From Polaribacter butkevichii (lineage in GTDB: Bacteria > Bacteroidota > Bacteroidia > Flavobacteriales > Flavobacteriaceae): a stretch of DNA of 64,000 nucleotides. Position 1 is the stretch's first letter. Every line of letters starts with the position of its first letter. The notes below the pieces were generated by a model. That model did not search any database and was not told the DNA's origin. It saw only the letters and a list, made by a program, of their open reading frames with translations. This document shows, piece by piece, positions 32,477-42,462 of this stretch. The DNA lies in NCBI RefSeq assembly GCF_038024105.1, contig NZ_CP150661.1, positions 372,001 to 436,000 on the forward strand, in the 5' to 3' direction. Made by a program: the position numbers and the translations under genes.

Positions 32477-35317
32477 TTAATTTTTTATAGAAAAAGCATC
32501 TAAAAATTCATCATTTTTAATTTCTATTTGTTGTGATGGAAATAGCGTGTTTGATGCTAATTGAGATTTATTTTCTAATAGTTTATTTAAAATAATATCA
32601 AATGTTTTTAATTCTTCATTTGGTGCAATAGCCATCGGATAATATACATGAACTGGTTTTGTTTGCCCAATACGATACGCTCTATCCGTAGCTTGATTTT
32701 CTTTCGCAGGATTCCAATGTCTGGTATAATGAATCACATGATTTGCTCCTGTAATATTTAGTCCAAAACCTGCTGCAATTGGTGACATCACAATGATATT
32801 AAAACCTATTTGATTTTGAAATTTATCGACTTCTTGTTGACGTGATAATTTTCCGTTTTTAAGATTTACGCTATTTGAACTTGACGGTGTGTCTCCATTT
32901 ATGACCGCAACATTTATATTATAAATTTCTAAAAAAACGCGCCTTAAAACTCTTTGCATTTTCTTATTATCTGTAAATACAATTACCTTCTCTTTACGTT
33001 CGTTAATTTCCTCTATAAGAGCAATTGTTTTCATTAATTTAGCAGAGCTACTAACAACTTCTTTTATTTCTAAAGTTGCTAAATCGTCCGTTTTAAGTAA
33101 TGGATGGTCTGAAATAGATTTTAAATTTAAAATACCTTGTAAGATAGCAGCTCCGCTGTTCCCTGACTTTTTTATCTCTTCAATATTTCTTAGCTCATTT
33201 ATGTAAGCTTTGTATTGCTCAATAGGCATTTGTTGGGCATGTGCTCTGTTTTCGATAGGTGTTATTGTAGGTAAATCTTTAGCTACATCAACCTTCATAC
33301 GTCTCATAAAAGCTTCTCCTATTTTTCCCCGTAAATTTTTTGAATGCGTTTCAAAATCTGTATTGGCATCATTTAGAGGTTTTACATATTCTTTTGTAAA
33401 AGATCTGGCATCTAATAATAAACCAGGGTTGCAAAAATCCATAATACACCATAAATCAACTAAAGAGTTTTCTACTGGTGTACCTGTCATGGCTATTTTA
33501 AAATGCGCTTTTAGAGCTTTTGCAGCATTGGTTACTAAAGTTCCTGGTGTTTTAACTCTTTGAGCTTCATCTAACGCTACAATACCCCAATTTACCATTG
33601 CAAATGGTATTTGATGCCTTCTAAGTGTTTCATAAGTTGTTAAATACAAACCAGGACTACTTAAGCTTTTTATGGTTAACTCTTTGTCATTTACATGAAC
33701 GTAATTTCTAACATTACTACCCCATAACAATTTAATTTCTATATCAGAATCGTTAAAAAACTTCTTGTGTTCTTGTTCCCAATTTTCCAATAAAGAAACA
33801 GGTGCTATCACCAAATTAGGTTTTGTATTTCCATTTTGAAAATACCATTCCATAAAATATAAAACTTGAATGGTTTTTCCCAACCCCATATCATCTGCCA
33901 ATAATACACCTGGCAAATTATAAGGTTTTTTTGATAAGGTTTGTAACCAAGCAACTCCTTCTTTTTGATGTTTTTTTAATTGAATTCCTTTAGAAAGATT
34001 TGATATTTCACTTAAGCGATAATCAGCGTCTTTTATTACTTCTATATTTTCAACATATTCTTCAATCTCAGTATTTTCCTTAATGATCAAAACTTTTTTA
34101 ACTTCCTTGTTTTGATCTTCTTTGGGTGAAACTACTGGTGTTTTTGGTTGTTTTAGTTGCTTCTCAGCAATATCAATAATAGGCTGTATTTTATGTATAT
34201 CTAAGATTTCATCTTTAAAAACAATTTCACTTTCTTTCTTTGCTTTTGCGGTTTCAAAGACTTGCTTTAAACTTTCTAGTTGTTCTTCATTTTCAATTGA
34301 TAATAATCGTGTACCGTTGACTACATCTTCAATAGCAATACCAGGTATCCATTCTGATTTATAAGGACTAATAAAAGGATAAAATTTTGGTTTGTAAATA
34401 CCCAATTCTGCAACCCTTTTACCAAAATCGTCTAAATCTAAAAGATCCGTATTCCAAAATTTTGAAGGTGTTTCCACCATTTCACTTATCTCTTCTTTAG
34501 AATACGTTCTTTGTTTTTTTACTTTTTCTAATTCTGTTTTAATTCCTTCCCCTTCTTTAGAATCATCTATTAAAACTCTAATTTTCTTTCCTTCTTCAGA
34601 ATAACTATATTCTGGTTTTACTCTATTTAATAAATTGAATTTTTTCTCAAAAACTGTTTGATTTACCTCCTCAAATTCTGGTGTGATTCTATATTTATTT
34701 TCTCCGATTTCTGTTACGTTTAACTTACAAGTTGAGGGATTTAAAATGATCGTTTCAGATAATATTCTCGATAAAAATACATTCTTACATTTAGAAGCTA
34801 TCAATTGTATTTCTGCAATTAATTTTAAACGCTCTTTTTCGGGTAAGTCTGATGCTTTATTAAATTCTTCAATGGCGTGAATCATATTTAAATTCATCAC
34901 GTTTAAAACATAAGAACAACTACTTTTTTCTAATAAAACTCCTTTTCTATCGGAATTTTTAAAAACAATGTTTCCTGTTCCGTTTTTATTAGTTTTATCT
35001 TGAAACGAATATTCTAAAAGTCCTTTTTTATCTTTTAATCCTGTCCCTTTTAGAGTTATGTAAATTTCGTAAGGATACCAATTAGGAATTTCTAAAATCC
35101 CTAAATCTTCTTCCATCAAAGAAATATCTGCATTCTTAATTACAATCTTATCATCAACTTCTTCTGCAATACCATTTACTAATAAATCGTTAATAATATT
35201 AAAAGCAATAGGATCTACATTATTGTCTATCCAATTAGAAAATGAAACGATTTTACCGGACTCTTTTTTGTAGAAAAACTCAATACATTCTTCTTTGTAG
35301 TTTTTTATTATTTCCAT
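32477..35317 (-). CDS. zorD: ZorD: SNF2-type helicase/translocase of type I Zorya
   Basis: The 946-residue protein has an N-terminal region of about 450 residues, then a SNF2 motor: LADDMGLGKTIQVL (near 475), VALDEAQRVKTPGT, MTGTPVENSLVDLW, SPIAAGFGLNITGANHVIHY and the terminal DRAYRIGQ. ZorD degrades or unwinds phage DNA once the ZorAB motor senses infection. It overlaps the zorC stop, confirming the order zorA-zorB-zorC-zorD. It is somewhat shorter than the E. coli protein. Identification relies on the gene order as much as on the SNF2 domain. Confidence 0.9.
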   Translation of the reverse strand: MEIIKNYKEECIEFFYKKESGKIVSFSNWIDNNVDPIAFNIINDLLVNGIAEEVDDKIVIKNADISLMEEDLGILEIPNWYPYEIYITLKGTGLKDKKGLLEYSFQDKTNKNGTGNIVFKNSDRKGVLLEKSSCSYVLNVMNLNMIHAIEEFNKASDLPEKERLKLIAEIQLIASKCKNVFLSRILSETIILNPSTCKLNVTEIGENKYRITPEFEEVNQTVFEKKFNLLNRVKPEYSYSEEGKKIRVLIDDSKEGEGIKTELEKVKKQRTYSKEEISEMVETPSKFWNTDLLDLDDFGKRVAELGIYKPKFYPFISPYKSEWIPGIAIEDVVNGTRLLSIENEEQLESLKQVFETAKAKKESEIVFKDEILDIHKIQPIIDIAEKQLKQPKTPVVSPKEDQNKEVKKVLIIKENTEIEEYVENIEVIKDADYRLSEISNLSKGIQLKKHQKEGVAWLQTLSKKPYNLPGVLLADDMGLGKTIQVLYFMEWYFQNGNTKPNLVIAPVSLLENWEQEHKKFFNDSDIEIKLLWGSNVRNYVHVNDKELTIKSLSSPGLYLTTYETLRRHQIPFAMVNWGIVALDEAQRVKTPGTLVTNAAKALKAHFKIAMTGTPVENSLVDLWCIMDFCNPGLLLDARSFTKEYVKPLNDANTDFETHSKNLRGKIGEAFMRRMKVDVAKDLPTITPIENRAHAQQMPIEQYKAYINELRNIEEIKKSGNSGAAILQGILNLKSISDHPLLKTDDLATLEIKEVVSSSAKLMKTIALIEEINERKEKVIVFTDNKKMQRVLRRVFLEIYNINVAVINGDTPSSSNSVNLKNGKLSRQQEVDKFQNQIGFNIIVMSPIAAGFGLNITGANHVIHYTRHWNPAKENQATDRAYRIGQTKPVHVYYPMAIAPNEELKTFDIILNKLLENKSQLASNTLFPSQQIEIKNDEFLDAFSIKN

Positions 35318-36717
35318 TAGTTATAAAAATATTTTTTCATCCAGATACTTAGCCTAAATTCCCATCTTTCACCTATGTGAGCATGTGTTCCTTCTGGCAT
35401 AAACTCCCAATAATTACCCACAGATTTAATAACAGCCATTCCTCTTGGCCAACTTTTTAATTCTGTTATGTTTTCTATATGTTTTGTTTTTATATTAAAA
35501 CTTTCTCTTTTATAAATATACACAGCACCTTTATCTGAAAATTCTACAAAAACATAATCTTTTGCCCAAAAAATAAGCGCAGATGTACTTTGGTTACTTC
35601 TAGTAACAGTATAACGAGCATCTACATATTTAGAGATCTCTTGGTTATTTTTAAGAATACTATAATTTAATCGGTTTCCTACAAATTTCACATCTTCAAT
35701 ATCGTCTATAAACTTTAACCAGTACTTTTCTCTTCTTGGATCTTGTACTAGTTTTGAGAAAAATATTTTAATAAACTTTTTATTCATTAAAACAAGTAAC
35801 TTCTTTCTTGCACTTTCTACAAGTTCAATTTCCTCTTCATTTAAATGACCACTAGTCCAATGTCTTTTTACAATCGGATCTCCTATAATAGAAAAAGCTA
35901 CTTGTTGTATTATGTTAATTGTTCTTGAAAACTGACCAGAAGTAATTAGAATACTTAATAAAATTAGCTTATGTTTTTTACTATTTATCCCTTTTATTTC
36001 AACTAATACATCCTCTACTAGCTCTTTAGAGATATTCTCTTTATCTATTATCTTTAAGTACAATATAAAACTCTCGTAATAATAATCGGTACCAAGTATG
36101 TTGGCATTAAAGTTTAAGTATGTACAAATACCATTAAAAGGTATGTTGTTTTCATTCAAATAATTAACAAAAGATTTAATACCGTTAGGTTTCCAAAAAT
36201 TAAAATGAGTTTTTATTGCGATAACGTCTTTTCTAGATTTTTCATATTCATCACATTTTATTTTAAAAAGAATAATGTACTCTTGAAATCTCGATTTATT
36301 ATTATTTAAAGCATACCAGTTTTTTAGTAATACATACCAAAGTGGAATTATATAAGAATCTCGCCAATATTCATTTACCAAGCGGATAAATTTACCAAAT
36401 TGTGTACTAAAAAGTATAGATTCTTCTCCTTTATAATCTAAAGACCAAACCAATAAGCGGACTTCTCTTTTTGTGAAACTTTCTAATAAAACGGCTATTG
36501 GTTGTTCCTCTAAATTTTTAAACTTATCGTAAATTTCTTCTACCAACTCTTGTTTAGGTATTTCACTTCTCATTGTTTGCTGTAATGCTATATTGCTTAA
36601 CGTATCAATATTAGTATTAAAAATTTCTTTTGTTTTATGAGCAATCAACTTCTGTCCGTTAGCTTTAATAACAGAGTTTAATAAGTTCCAGTTTAGAAGT
36701 TGTTTAATGTTCGCCAT
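35317..36717 (-). CDS. zorC: ZorC (EH-signature protein) of type I Zorya
   Basis: This 466-residue protein lies between zorB (14 bp overlap) and zorD. It has the conserved tail of EH-signature proteins (SWPRGMAVIKSVGNYWEF, GTHAHIGERWEFRLSIWMKK) and helical repeats in the middle. ZorC is a DNA-binding effector subunit specific to type I Zorya. Without the neighbours I would call it only EH-signature-like. Confidence 0.87.
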   Translation of the reverse strand: MANIKQLLNWNLLNSVIKANGQKLIAHKTKEIFNTNIDTLSNIALQQTMRSEIPKQELVEEIYDKFKNLEEQPIAVLLESFTKREVRLLVWSLDYKGEESILFSTQFGKFIRLVNEYWRDSYIIPLWYVLLKNWYALNNNKSRFQEYIILFKIKCDEYEKSRKDVIAIKTHFNFWKPNGIKSFVNYLNENNIPFNGICTYLNFNANILGTDYYYESFILYLKIIDKENISKELVEDVLVEIKGINSKKHKLILLSILITSGQFSRTINIIQQVAFSIIGDPIVKRHWTSGHLNEEEIELVESARKKLLVLMNKKFIKIFFSKLVQDPRREKYWLKFIDDIEDVKFVGNRLNYSILKNNQEISKYVDARYTVTRSNQSTSALIFWAKDYVFVEFSDKGAVYIYKRESFNIKTKHIENITELKSWPRGMAVIKSVGNYWEFMPEGTHAHIGERWEFRLSIWMKKYFYN

Positions 36718-37402
36718 AGAGTAACATTTCTCTTATTTGTTGTTCGGCATCGGTTTTAATTCTAAATTCTACACGTCTGTTAAGTTTTCTATTTGCTTCT
36801 GTATCATTTTCTGCAATTGGTTTTACTGAAGACAACCCATTTGCTGTAGTTCTTAATTTTGTCCATTGATATACATTTTCATCTAATTGTTCTAAAACAA
36901 AGGATAACACAGACCTGGTTCTATCTTGCGACAGTTTCATATTATAAAAATAAGCTTGCTGATCTGTCATATTATTTTGACCTTCTAGAGATGTATGTCC
37001 CTCAACTCGAATTTCTTCAATATGATCTTTATAAATCTTACCACTTAATACTTTTATATACCTAGGGAAAAAACTTTGTAAAATATCTTTAAACTCTTGT
37101 TTTACTTCACTTCTTCCTACTCTAAATAATATATCTGGTTCTGTAAATCGAAAGATTAATTGCTCTTTGTCTATTTCTGCTCCCCATTCTTTTAAATCGT
37201 CTTTAAACTCTTCTTGTAGATCTATGTATATCTGAGATTGTAATTCCTTATAACGTTCTGCAACTTTGCTTTTGTCATCAAATTCTTCCTGTAACTGTAA
37301 CATGGTACCAATTAAGCACAATACAAAAACCATTAAAAGAGAAGCCATTAAATCTCCTGTAGATAAATCAAACTGATTTGTTTTTTCCTCTGAAAAATCC
37401 AT
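36704..37402 (-). CDS. zorB: ZorB: MotB/OmpA-like stator subunit
   Basis: The 232-residue protein has one N-terminal transmembrane helix carrying an aspartate at its start (TGDLMASLLMVFVLCL), as in proton/sodium-driven stators. A linker and an OmpA-like peptidoglycan-binding domain follow (IRVEGHTS, LSQDRTRSVLSFVL, NRKLNRRVEFRI). It pairs with ZorA to form the cell-envelope motor. It starts 5 bp after zorA. Confidence 0.93.
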   Translation of the reverse strand: MDFSEEKTNQFDLSTGDLMASLLMVFVLCLIGTMLQLQEEFDDKSKVAERYKELQSQIYIDLQEEFKDDLKEWGAEIDKEQLIFRFTEPDILFRVGRSEVKQEFKDILQSFFPRYIKVLSGKIYKDHIEEIRVEGHTSLEGQNNMTDQQAYFYNMKLSQDRTRSVLSFVLEQLDENVYQWTKLRTTANGLSSVKPIAENDTEANRKLNRRVEFRIKTDAEQQIREMLLYGEH

Positions 37403-37407
37403 AATTT

Positions 37408-39201
37408 CTATTTAGATTTTCTTAGTTTATCTACAGATTCAGTTAAATCTTCTACCATTTCATTTAAGCTGCCTAAAATAGCAGATAAACCTTGTTGAGA
37501 ATCTTTTAATGAGGTAGAGAAGCTAACTAAATAATCATTTAAAGTACCACTTGTAGTAGTTTGATATTCTACCAATCCTTCTTGTAAATGTTTAAAAATA
37601 CCTTGTAAACCTTCTTCTATCGTTTCAAACTTATTAATATAGGTTTCTGATACTCCTTGTGTTTTATCAATTGATTTATTAATATCAAGCAATAAGTTAT
37701 TTTGAGCTTCTGAAACACTTAATACGTCTTTTTTGTGGCTCTCAATACTTGCTGTTAAGCTATAGGTTATATTATCTAGGTGTTCTGAGTTTAATTGAAA
37801 CTTAGTGGCAATACTATTTATTTTTTCTACCACACCTTTAGAACCGTTTAAAATCTGCTGATACTCTAAATTAAGATTCTTGTTATTATCTAGAGTTGCT
37901 TGTACTTCTTTTGTAACATCAGAGAATAACATTAAATTATTTTTTTGATCTTCAATAATTTTATCCATTCTAGTATTTACTTCAGCCAACGTTTCTTTAT
38001 ATACAGTATTTGCGGACTCAAATAATTCTTTATTCTCTGTACTATTGGCTTTTGACTCATGGTTAGCCTTTGTAATATTATCTATTACACTATTTTTTAA
38101 TAAATCAATAGTTTCAGAAATTTCATGAGATACATTTTGCATAGTTTCTGGTACTGATAGTAACGAATCCGATACTGTAGAAAGCCTTAATGAAAGTTGT
38201 TCCATTTCTTCTTTTGTATCTCCAGATATCTCTTCCTTAAAATTCTGCATCATTTCTCTCATAGAATTCGAAAGGTTTTCTATGGCAGTTTCTATAATGG
38301 CGGTACCTGAATCTTGTTTTATATCTTTTAACTCATTTAATACAGGCACTAATTGTCCTTCTATTAATTCGGTTAATTGCTTTCCATTTTCTTCAGTTAA
38401 TTTTTCTAAAGTAGCTTCTAAAGTATCTGCAATACTTTCTCCTAAATCGTCGGCAAATTTTTGTAATGCTACTGTTTGATTCATAGATTCTTCTAACAAT
38501 TGTCTGAACACATTTTTTGGTAATTGTTTTCCTTCATCTGTATCTGCTACTAAATACTCATTAAATAACTCGTGAATTACTGCTTTTTGTTTTTCCGCCT
38601 GAATCACTTCTAAATCTTGCAATTCAATTTTATTTTCGCTGTCTAAAAGTAAACACAACTCATTAATTTTTTTTGATATTTTAGCTTGCTTGTATTTATA
38701 TATGAGGGTAAATAATATTGATAAAATCATTCCCCAAATAGATGTTGTAAAAGCAGCTCCCATTCCTTTTAATAAGGTGTCTATACTTGCTTTTATAGTT
38801 TCTGAATCTGTTAACTGAATTGAAGAAACACCCAAAGCTAATCCTAAAAAGGTACCTAAAACCCCTAAACCAACTAAAGAGCTGGCTACATTATTTAATA
38901 ATCTGATATCTAACTTTACATTTAAAATGGCATATTCAGAAAAGAACTCTTTGGCATGATGGTTTGTTTTAGTAATGCTCCCATAATTAACAAAGGTTTT
39001 TTTATATGCTGACCAAATAGGAGATAGTTCTTTATCGGATGTAATGTTTTGTTGCTCTATAGAAGTAAAAAGTTTTTTCCTTTTTACAAATAAATACAAT
39101 AATGCTCCTATAAAACTAGCAAGTAATATAACTACCACAATGGTACCAATAGGAATGCTTCCGTCTTTTGGATAGGCAAAATAATTTTCTAAAATTTTCA
39201 T
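37408..39201 (-). CDS. zorA: ZorA: MotA/ExbB-like proton-channel subunit with long tail
   Basis: The 597-residue protein has helices at about 18-38, 108-132 and 150-170. The MotA/TolQ core includes ASSLVGLGVLGTFLGLALG and LLKGMGAAFTTSIWGMILS. Residues 240-597 are a long helical/coiled-coil tail reaching into the cytoplasm, a hallmark of ZorA. It is shorter than the E. coli K-12-type homologue I remember (about 730). The start lies 26 bp behind hsdR, so Zorya is probably cotranscribed with the R-M operon. Confidence 0.92.
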   Translation of the reverse strand: MKILENYFAYPKDGSIPIGTIVVVILLASFIGALLYLFVKRKKLFTSIEQQNITSDKELSPIWSAYKKTFVNYGSITKTNHHAKEFFSEYAILNVKLDIRLLNNVASSLVGLGVLGTFLGLALGVSSIQLTDSETIKASIDTLLKGMGAAFTTSIWGMILSILFTLIYKYKQAKISKKINELCLLLDSENKIELQDLEVIQAEKQKAVIHELFNEYLVADTDEGKQLPKNVFRQLLEESMNQTVALQKFADDLGESIADTLEATLEKLTEENGKQLTELIEGQLVPVLNELKDIKQDSGTAIIETAIENLSNSMREMMQNFKEEISGDTKEEMEQLSLRLSTVSDSLLSVPETMQNVSHEISETIDLLKNSVIDNITKANHESKANSTENKELFESANTVYKETLAEVNTRMDKIIEDQKNNLMLFSDVTKEVQATLDNNKNLNLEYQQILNGSKGVVEKINSIATKFQLNSEHLDNITYSLTASIESHKKDVLSVSEAQNNLLLDINKSIDKTQGVSETYINKFETIEEGLQGIFKHLQEGLVEYQTTTSGTLNDYLVSFSTSLKDSQQGLSAILGSLNEMVEDLTESVDKLRKSK

Positions 39202-39227
39202 AGCTTTTTTAATCTCTAATATTCTCT

Positions 39228-42200
39228 TTATTTCCTATTCTTCTTATAATTCTCTGCTTGGGTAAAAATTTCTTGATAGACTTCATCTCTTTCTACTGGA
39301 GGATAACCAAACTCATCTAATAATATAATTAAACCAACTTTTAAAGCAGACTTCATATCAGGTCTTGTATTCCAGTCTGGATATTTAACTTGGGTTTTAA
39401 CTAACTCTTTTACCTTCTTAGCCAATTCAATTAGTTTTTCTTCTGGATACGTAAAATCATATTTTTTACAAAGTTCTAACAGAATATCATAAAATGCTTT
39501 TTCTTCAAAATCAATTCCTAGTTTTTCTCCAGAATCAAATTCATCCCGAACCTTCATAATCATATCTGTTAATGCTTCAGCCATATCATCATACACCTCA
39601 CTACGATAGAGGTCATTTTCACTACGGTCGTTGTAGTTAGCTACCAAAGCTTCCATTTTTTTAGTGAAATCAACGCCTTTTACTTGGTTTACCTTTTTGA
39701 TTTCTCCAATAGCTTTAGCAAGTAATTGTTGTAAGAGTTTTATTTTGGTGTTGGGCATTTTTATTTTATCCAGCTTCGCTAAATATTCATCATCAAAAAT
39801 ATCTTGATGACTATCGGCTTCTTCTCCAATTTTAAATATTTCTTCTACACCATCACTTTGCAAAGCATCTTTAATCATTTCTCGCACTCTTGCATTCATT
39901 TGTGCGGTATCTGGTGCATTTCCTTTAGTCAATTTAAACACAATAGAGCGAACTGCTAAATAAAAATGGGTGTAATCTCTTTCCGTTTGGGTTAGCTTTT
40001 CGCTTCCTGCACAAATATCATAAGCAGCTTTTAAACGTTTCACAATACCCATAAAGCGTGTTTCAATGGTTTTTGTAATTTGAGCATATTCGGCAGCTTT
40101 ATTTAAGGTATTTAATTGATCCAACGGCGAACCATTAAAATAATTAGAACTATCAAACTTATGAAATATTTTATCTAACAGATCTAATTGGTCTCTCACC
40201 GCAGTTAAAGAAGCGTCTATATCTTCAAAATTATCTTGGTCTCCTTTATTATATTTAGCTAAAGCTAAATTCATTGCTTTTTTTATTCCAATATAATCGA
40301 CTACTAAACCTTTGTTTTTCCCTGCAAATTTTCGATTTACACGAGAAATGGTCTGAATTAAATTGTGTTGTGATATTGGTTTGTAGATATACATACTGTC
40401 TAAAAACGGTACATCAAAACCAGTCAACCACATATCTACTACAATAGCGATTTTAAAGTTTGATTTTTCATTTTTAAATTGTCGGTCTAGTTCTTTCCTG
40501 TATTCTTTTGTACCCAAAGCTTCATACATTTCTTTTGGGTCGTCTTTGCCGCGTGTCATTATCATTTTAACACGTTGCATTGGTTTTATTTCTTTCTTTT
40601 CTTTATCAGTTAATTCTGCTCCGTCTTTGGCTATTTTTATTTCTGCCCACTCTGGACGTAAGGCTATTAAATTTTGATAAAAAGCGTAGGCAATTGGTCT
40701 ACTACTGCATACAAACATTGCTTTTCCTTTTACCGTAGCTCCTTCGTTTACTCTATTTTCGTAATGTGTTATAAAATCGTTGGCTATTTTCTTTAAAATG
40801 TCTGGATCTCCCAAGACTGCATTCATATTAGCCGACTGCTTTTTACTTTCATCTACCTGATATTCATTTGCACCTTCGTTAGCAGCTTCATTATAATAAG
40901 CTTCTATTTTTGCGAGTTCACTATTATTTAGAATTACTTTTGCTGCTCTTCCTTCATACACAATACGTACCGTAATTTCATCTTTTACTGATTCGGTCAT
41001 TGTGTATGCGTCAACTACTTTTCCGAAGACATCAAGTGTTGCATCTATTGGTGTTCCTGTAAAACCTACAAAAGTAGCATTGGGTAAAGAATCGTGTAGG
41101 TATTTAGCAAAACCAAAGGTCTTTTTCACTCCTTTTTCCGTAACAGTAACTTTTTGGTCTAAATTGGTTTGGCTTCGGTGTGCTTCATCAGAAATACAAA
41201 TAACATTAGTTCTTTCGGTTAACAAAGCCAAGTCTTCTGTAAATTTATGAATGGTGGTTAAAAATACACCACCAGATTCGCAACCTTGTAATTTTTCTCG
41301 CAATTGTTTACGGCTTTCTACGCTTAAAATTCCGTTATCACCAACATAGTTTTTGGCGTTTGTAAACTGAGACGATAATTGGTCATCTAAATCGGTTCTA
41401 TCTGTAATTAATAGTATTGTTGGGTTTCCAAAATACTGGCTCTTCATTAATAAACGTGTCAGAAAAAGCATCGTGAAACTTTTACCACAACCAGTCGCTC
41501 CAAAATAAGTTCCACCTTTTCCATCACCACCAGAACCATCTCTGTTTTTTTGAGCTAATTTTATATTATCATACAAAGCTCTTGCAGCATAATATTGCGG
41601 ATAACGACACACAATTTTTTCATTCCTTTTACTGCTGTCTGGCAAGTAAATAAAATTGCGAATAATATCTAGTAATCGGTTTTTCTGCAACATGCCTTGC
41701 ACCAGTGTAAACATAGAATTTATACCGTCTACATCTTTGGCCAAACCATCAACACGCCTCCAAGCGTAATAAAACTCATAAGGAGCAAAAAATGAACCAG
41801 CTTTATTGTTTACGCCATCAGAAATTACACAAAAAGCATTGCAAATAAAAAGTTGTGGTATATCTCTTTTGTAACGTATTGTTAATTGTTCGTATGCATT
41901 GTGTATAGTCGTTTCTTCTCGTATAGCAGTTTTAAATTCAAACACTACCAAAGGCAATCCGTTGATATATAAAATACCATCTGGAATCCGTTTTTGGTTT
42001 GCTTCTGTAATTTCTAATTGAGTAACAAATTTGTAAATATTTAGATTTCCATAATTTGTTGATGGTTCTGCAACCAAGCTTTCTATGTTTTTACTTATTG
42101 TTTGGTTTTCTAAACCTGAAAAATCAACCAGGTTGATATAAATATCTTTCTGCGTATGATCTTCTCTTTTTAAAATAAAACCATCAGATAACCAAGACAT

Positions 42201-42452
42201 AAAACGCTTGTTACTCTCATATAAGTCAGAAGCAGGCAAGGTTTTTATTTGTAAAATAATACTATCAGCTTCTTGTTTGGTTAAGTTTTCTTCCTTGTAT
42301 TTTTGAAGTAAAAAAGTACGTAAATCATCTGCTAAAATAACTTCGTCTTCACCACGGTTAAGCGTATCGCCTAAATGATGTGGATATCCTTCAATGGCAA
42401 TCAACTCAGAAAATGCAGCTTCTAATTGGGCTTCTGTAAATTTTTGACTCAT
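39228..42452 (-). CDS. hsdR: Type I restriction endonuclease subunit HsdR
   Basis: The 1074-residue protein has the PD-(D/E)xK nuclease segment (RIPDGILYINGLPLVVFEFKT) near residue 160, Walker A GATGCGKSF near 316, DEAHRSQ and FVGFTGTPID, then the second RecA lobe (WLTGFDVPFLDSMYIYKP, ISRVNR). It translocates DNA and cuts at a distance with HsdM2S. It is the fifth gene of the R-M operon, separated from hsdS by two other nuclease genes. Confidence 0.95.
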   Translation of the reverse strand: MSQKFTEAQLEAAFSELIAIEGYPHHLGDTLNRGEDEVILADDLRTFLLQKYKEENLTKQEADSIILQIKTLPASDLYESNKRFMSWLSDGFILKREDHTQKDIYINLVDFSGLENQTISKNIESLVAEPSTNYGNLNIYKFVTQLEITEANQKRIPDGILYINGLPLVVFEFKTAIREETTIHNAYEQLTIRYKRDIPQLFICNAFCVISDGVNNKAGSFFAPYEFYYAWRRVDGLAKDVDGINSMFTLVQGMLQKNRLLDIIRNFIYLPDSSKRNEKIVCRYPQYYAARALYDNIKLAQKNRDGSGGDGKGGTYFGATGCGKSFTMLFLTRLLMKSQYFGNPTILLITDRTDLDDQLSSQFTNAKNYVGDNGILSVESRKQLREKLQGCESGGVFLTTIHKFTEDLALLTERTNVICISDEAHRSQTNLDQKVTVTEKGVKKTFGFAKYLHDSLPNATFVGFTGTPIDATLDVFGKVVDAYTMTESVKDEITVRIVYEGRAAKVILNNSELAKIEAYYNEAANEGANEYQVDESKKQSANMNAVLGDPDILKKIANDFITHYENRVNEGATVKGKAMFVCSSRPIAYAFYQNLIALRPEWAEIKIAKDGAELTDKEKKEIKPMQRVKMIMTRGKDDPKEMYEALGTKEYRKELDRQFKNEKSNFKIAIVVDMWLTGFDVPFLDSMYIYKPISQHNLIQTISRVNRKFAGKNKGLVVDYIGIKKAMNLALAKYNKGDQDNFEDIDASLTAVRDQLDLLDKIFHKFDSSNYFNGSPLDQLNTLNKAAEYAQITKTIETRFMGIVKRLKAAYDICAGSEKLTQTERDYTHFYLAVRSIVFKLTKGNAPDTAQMNARVREMIKDALQSDGVEEIFKIGEEADSHQDIFDDEYLAKLDKIKMPNTKIKLLQQLLAKAIGEIKKVNQVKGVDFTKKMEALVANYNDRSENDLYRSEVYDDMAEALTDMIMKVRDEFDSGEKLGIDFEEKAFYDILLELCKKYDFTYPEEKLIELAKKVKELVKTQVKYPDWNTRPDMKSALKVGLIILLDEFGYPPVERDEVYQEIFTQAENYKKNRK

Positions 42453-42462
42453 ACTTTTACTT

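Noticed and set aside
32477..35317. SNF2 helicase as DISARM DrmD
   Set aside because: The adjacent MotA-like, MotB/OmpA-like and EH-signature genes define Zorya; no DrmA/DrmB is present. The PLD gene at 20808 is not DrmC by context.
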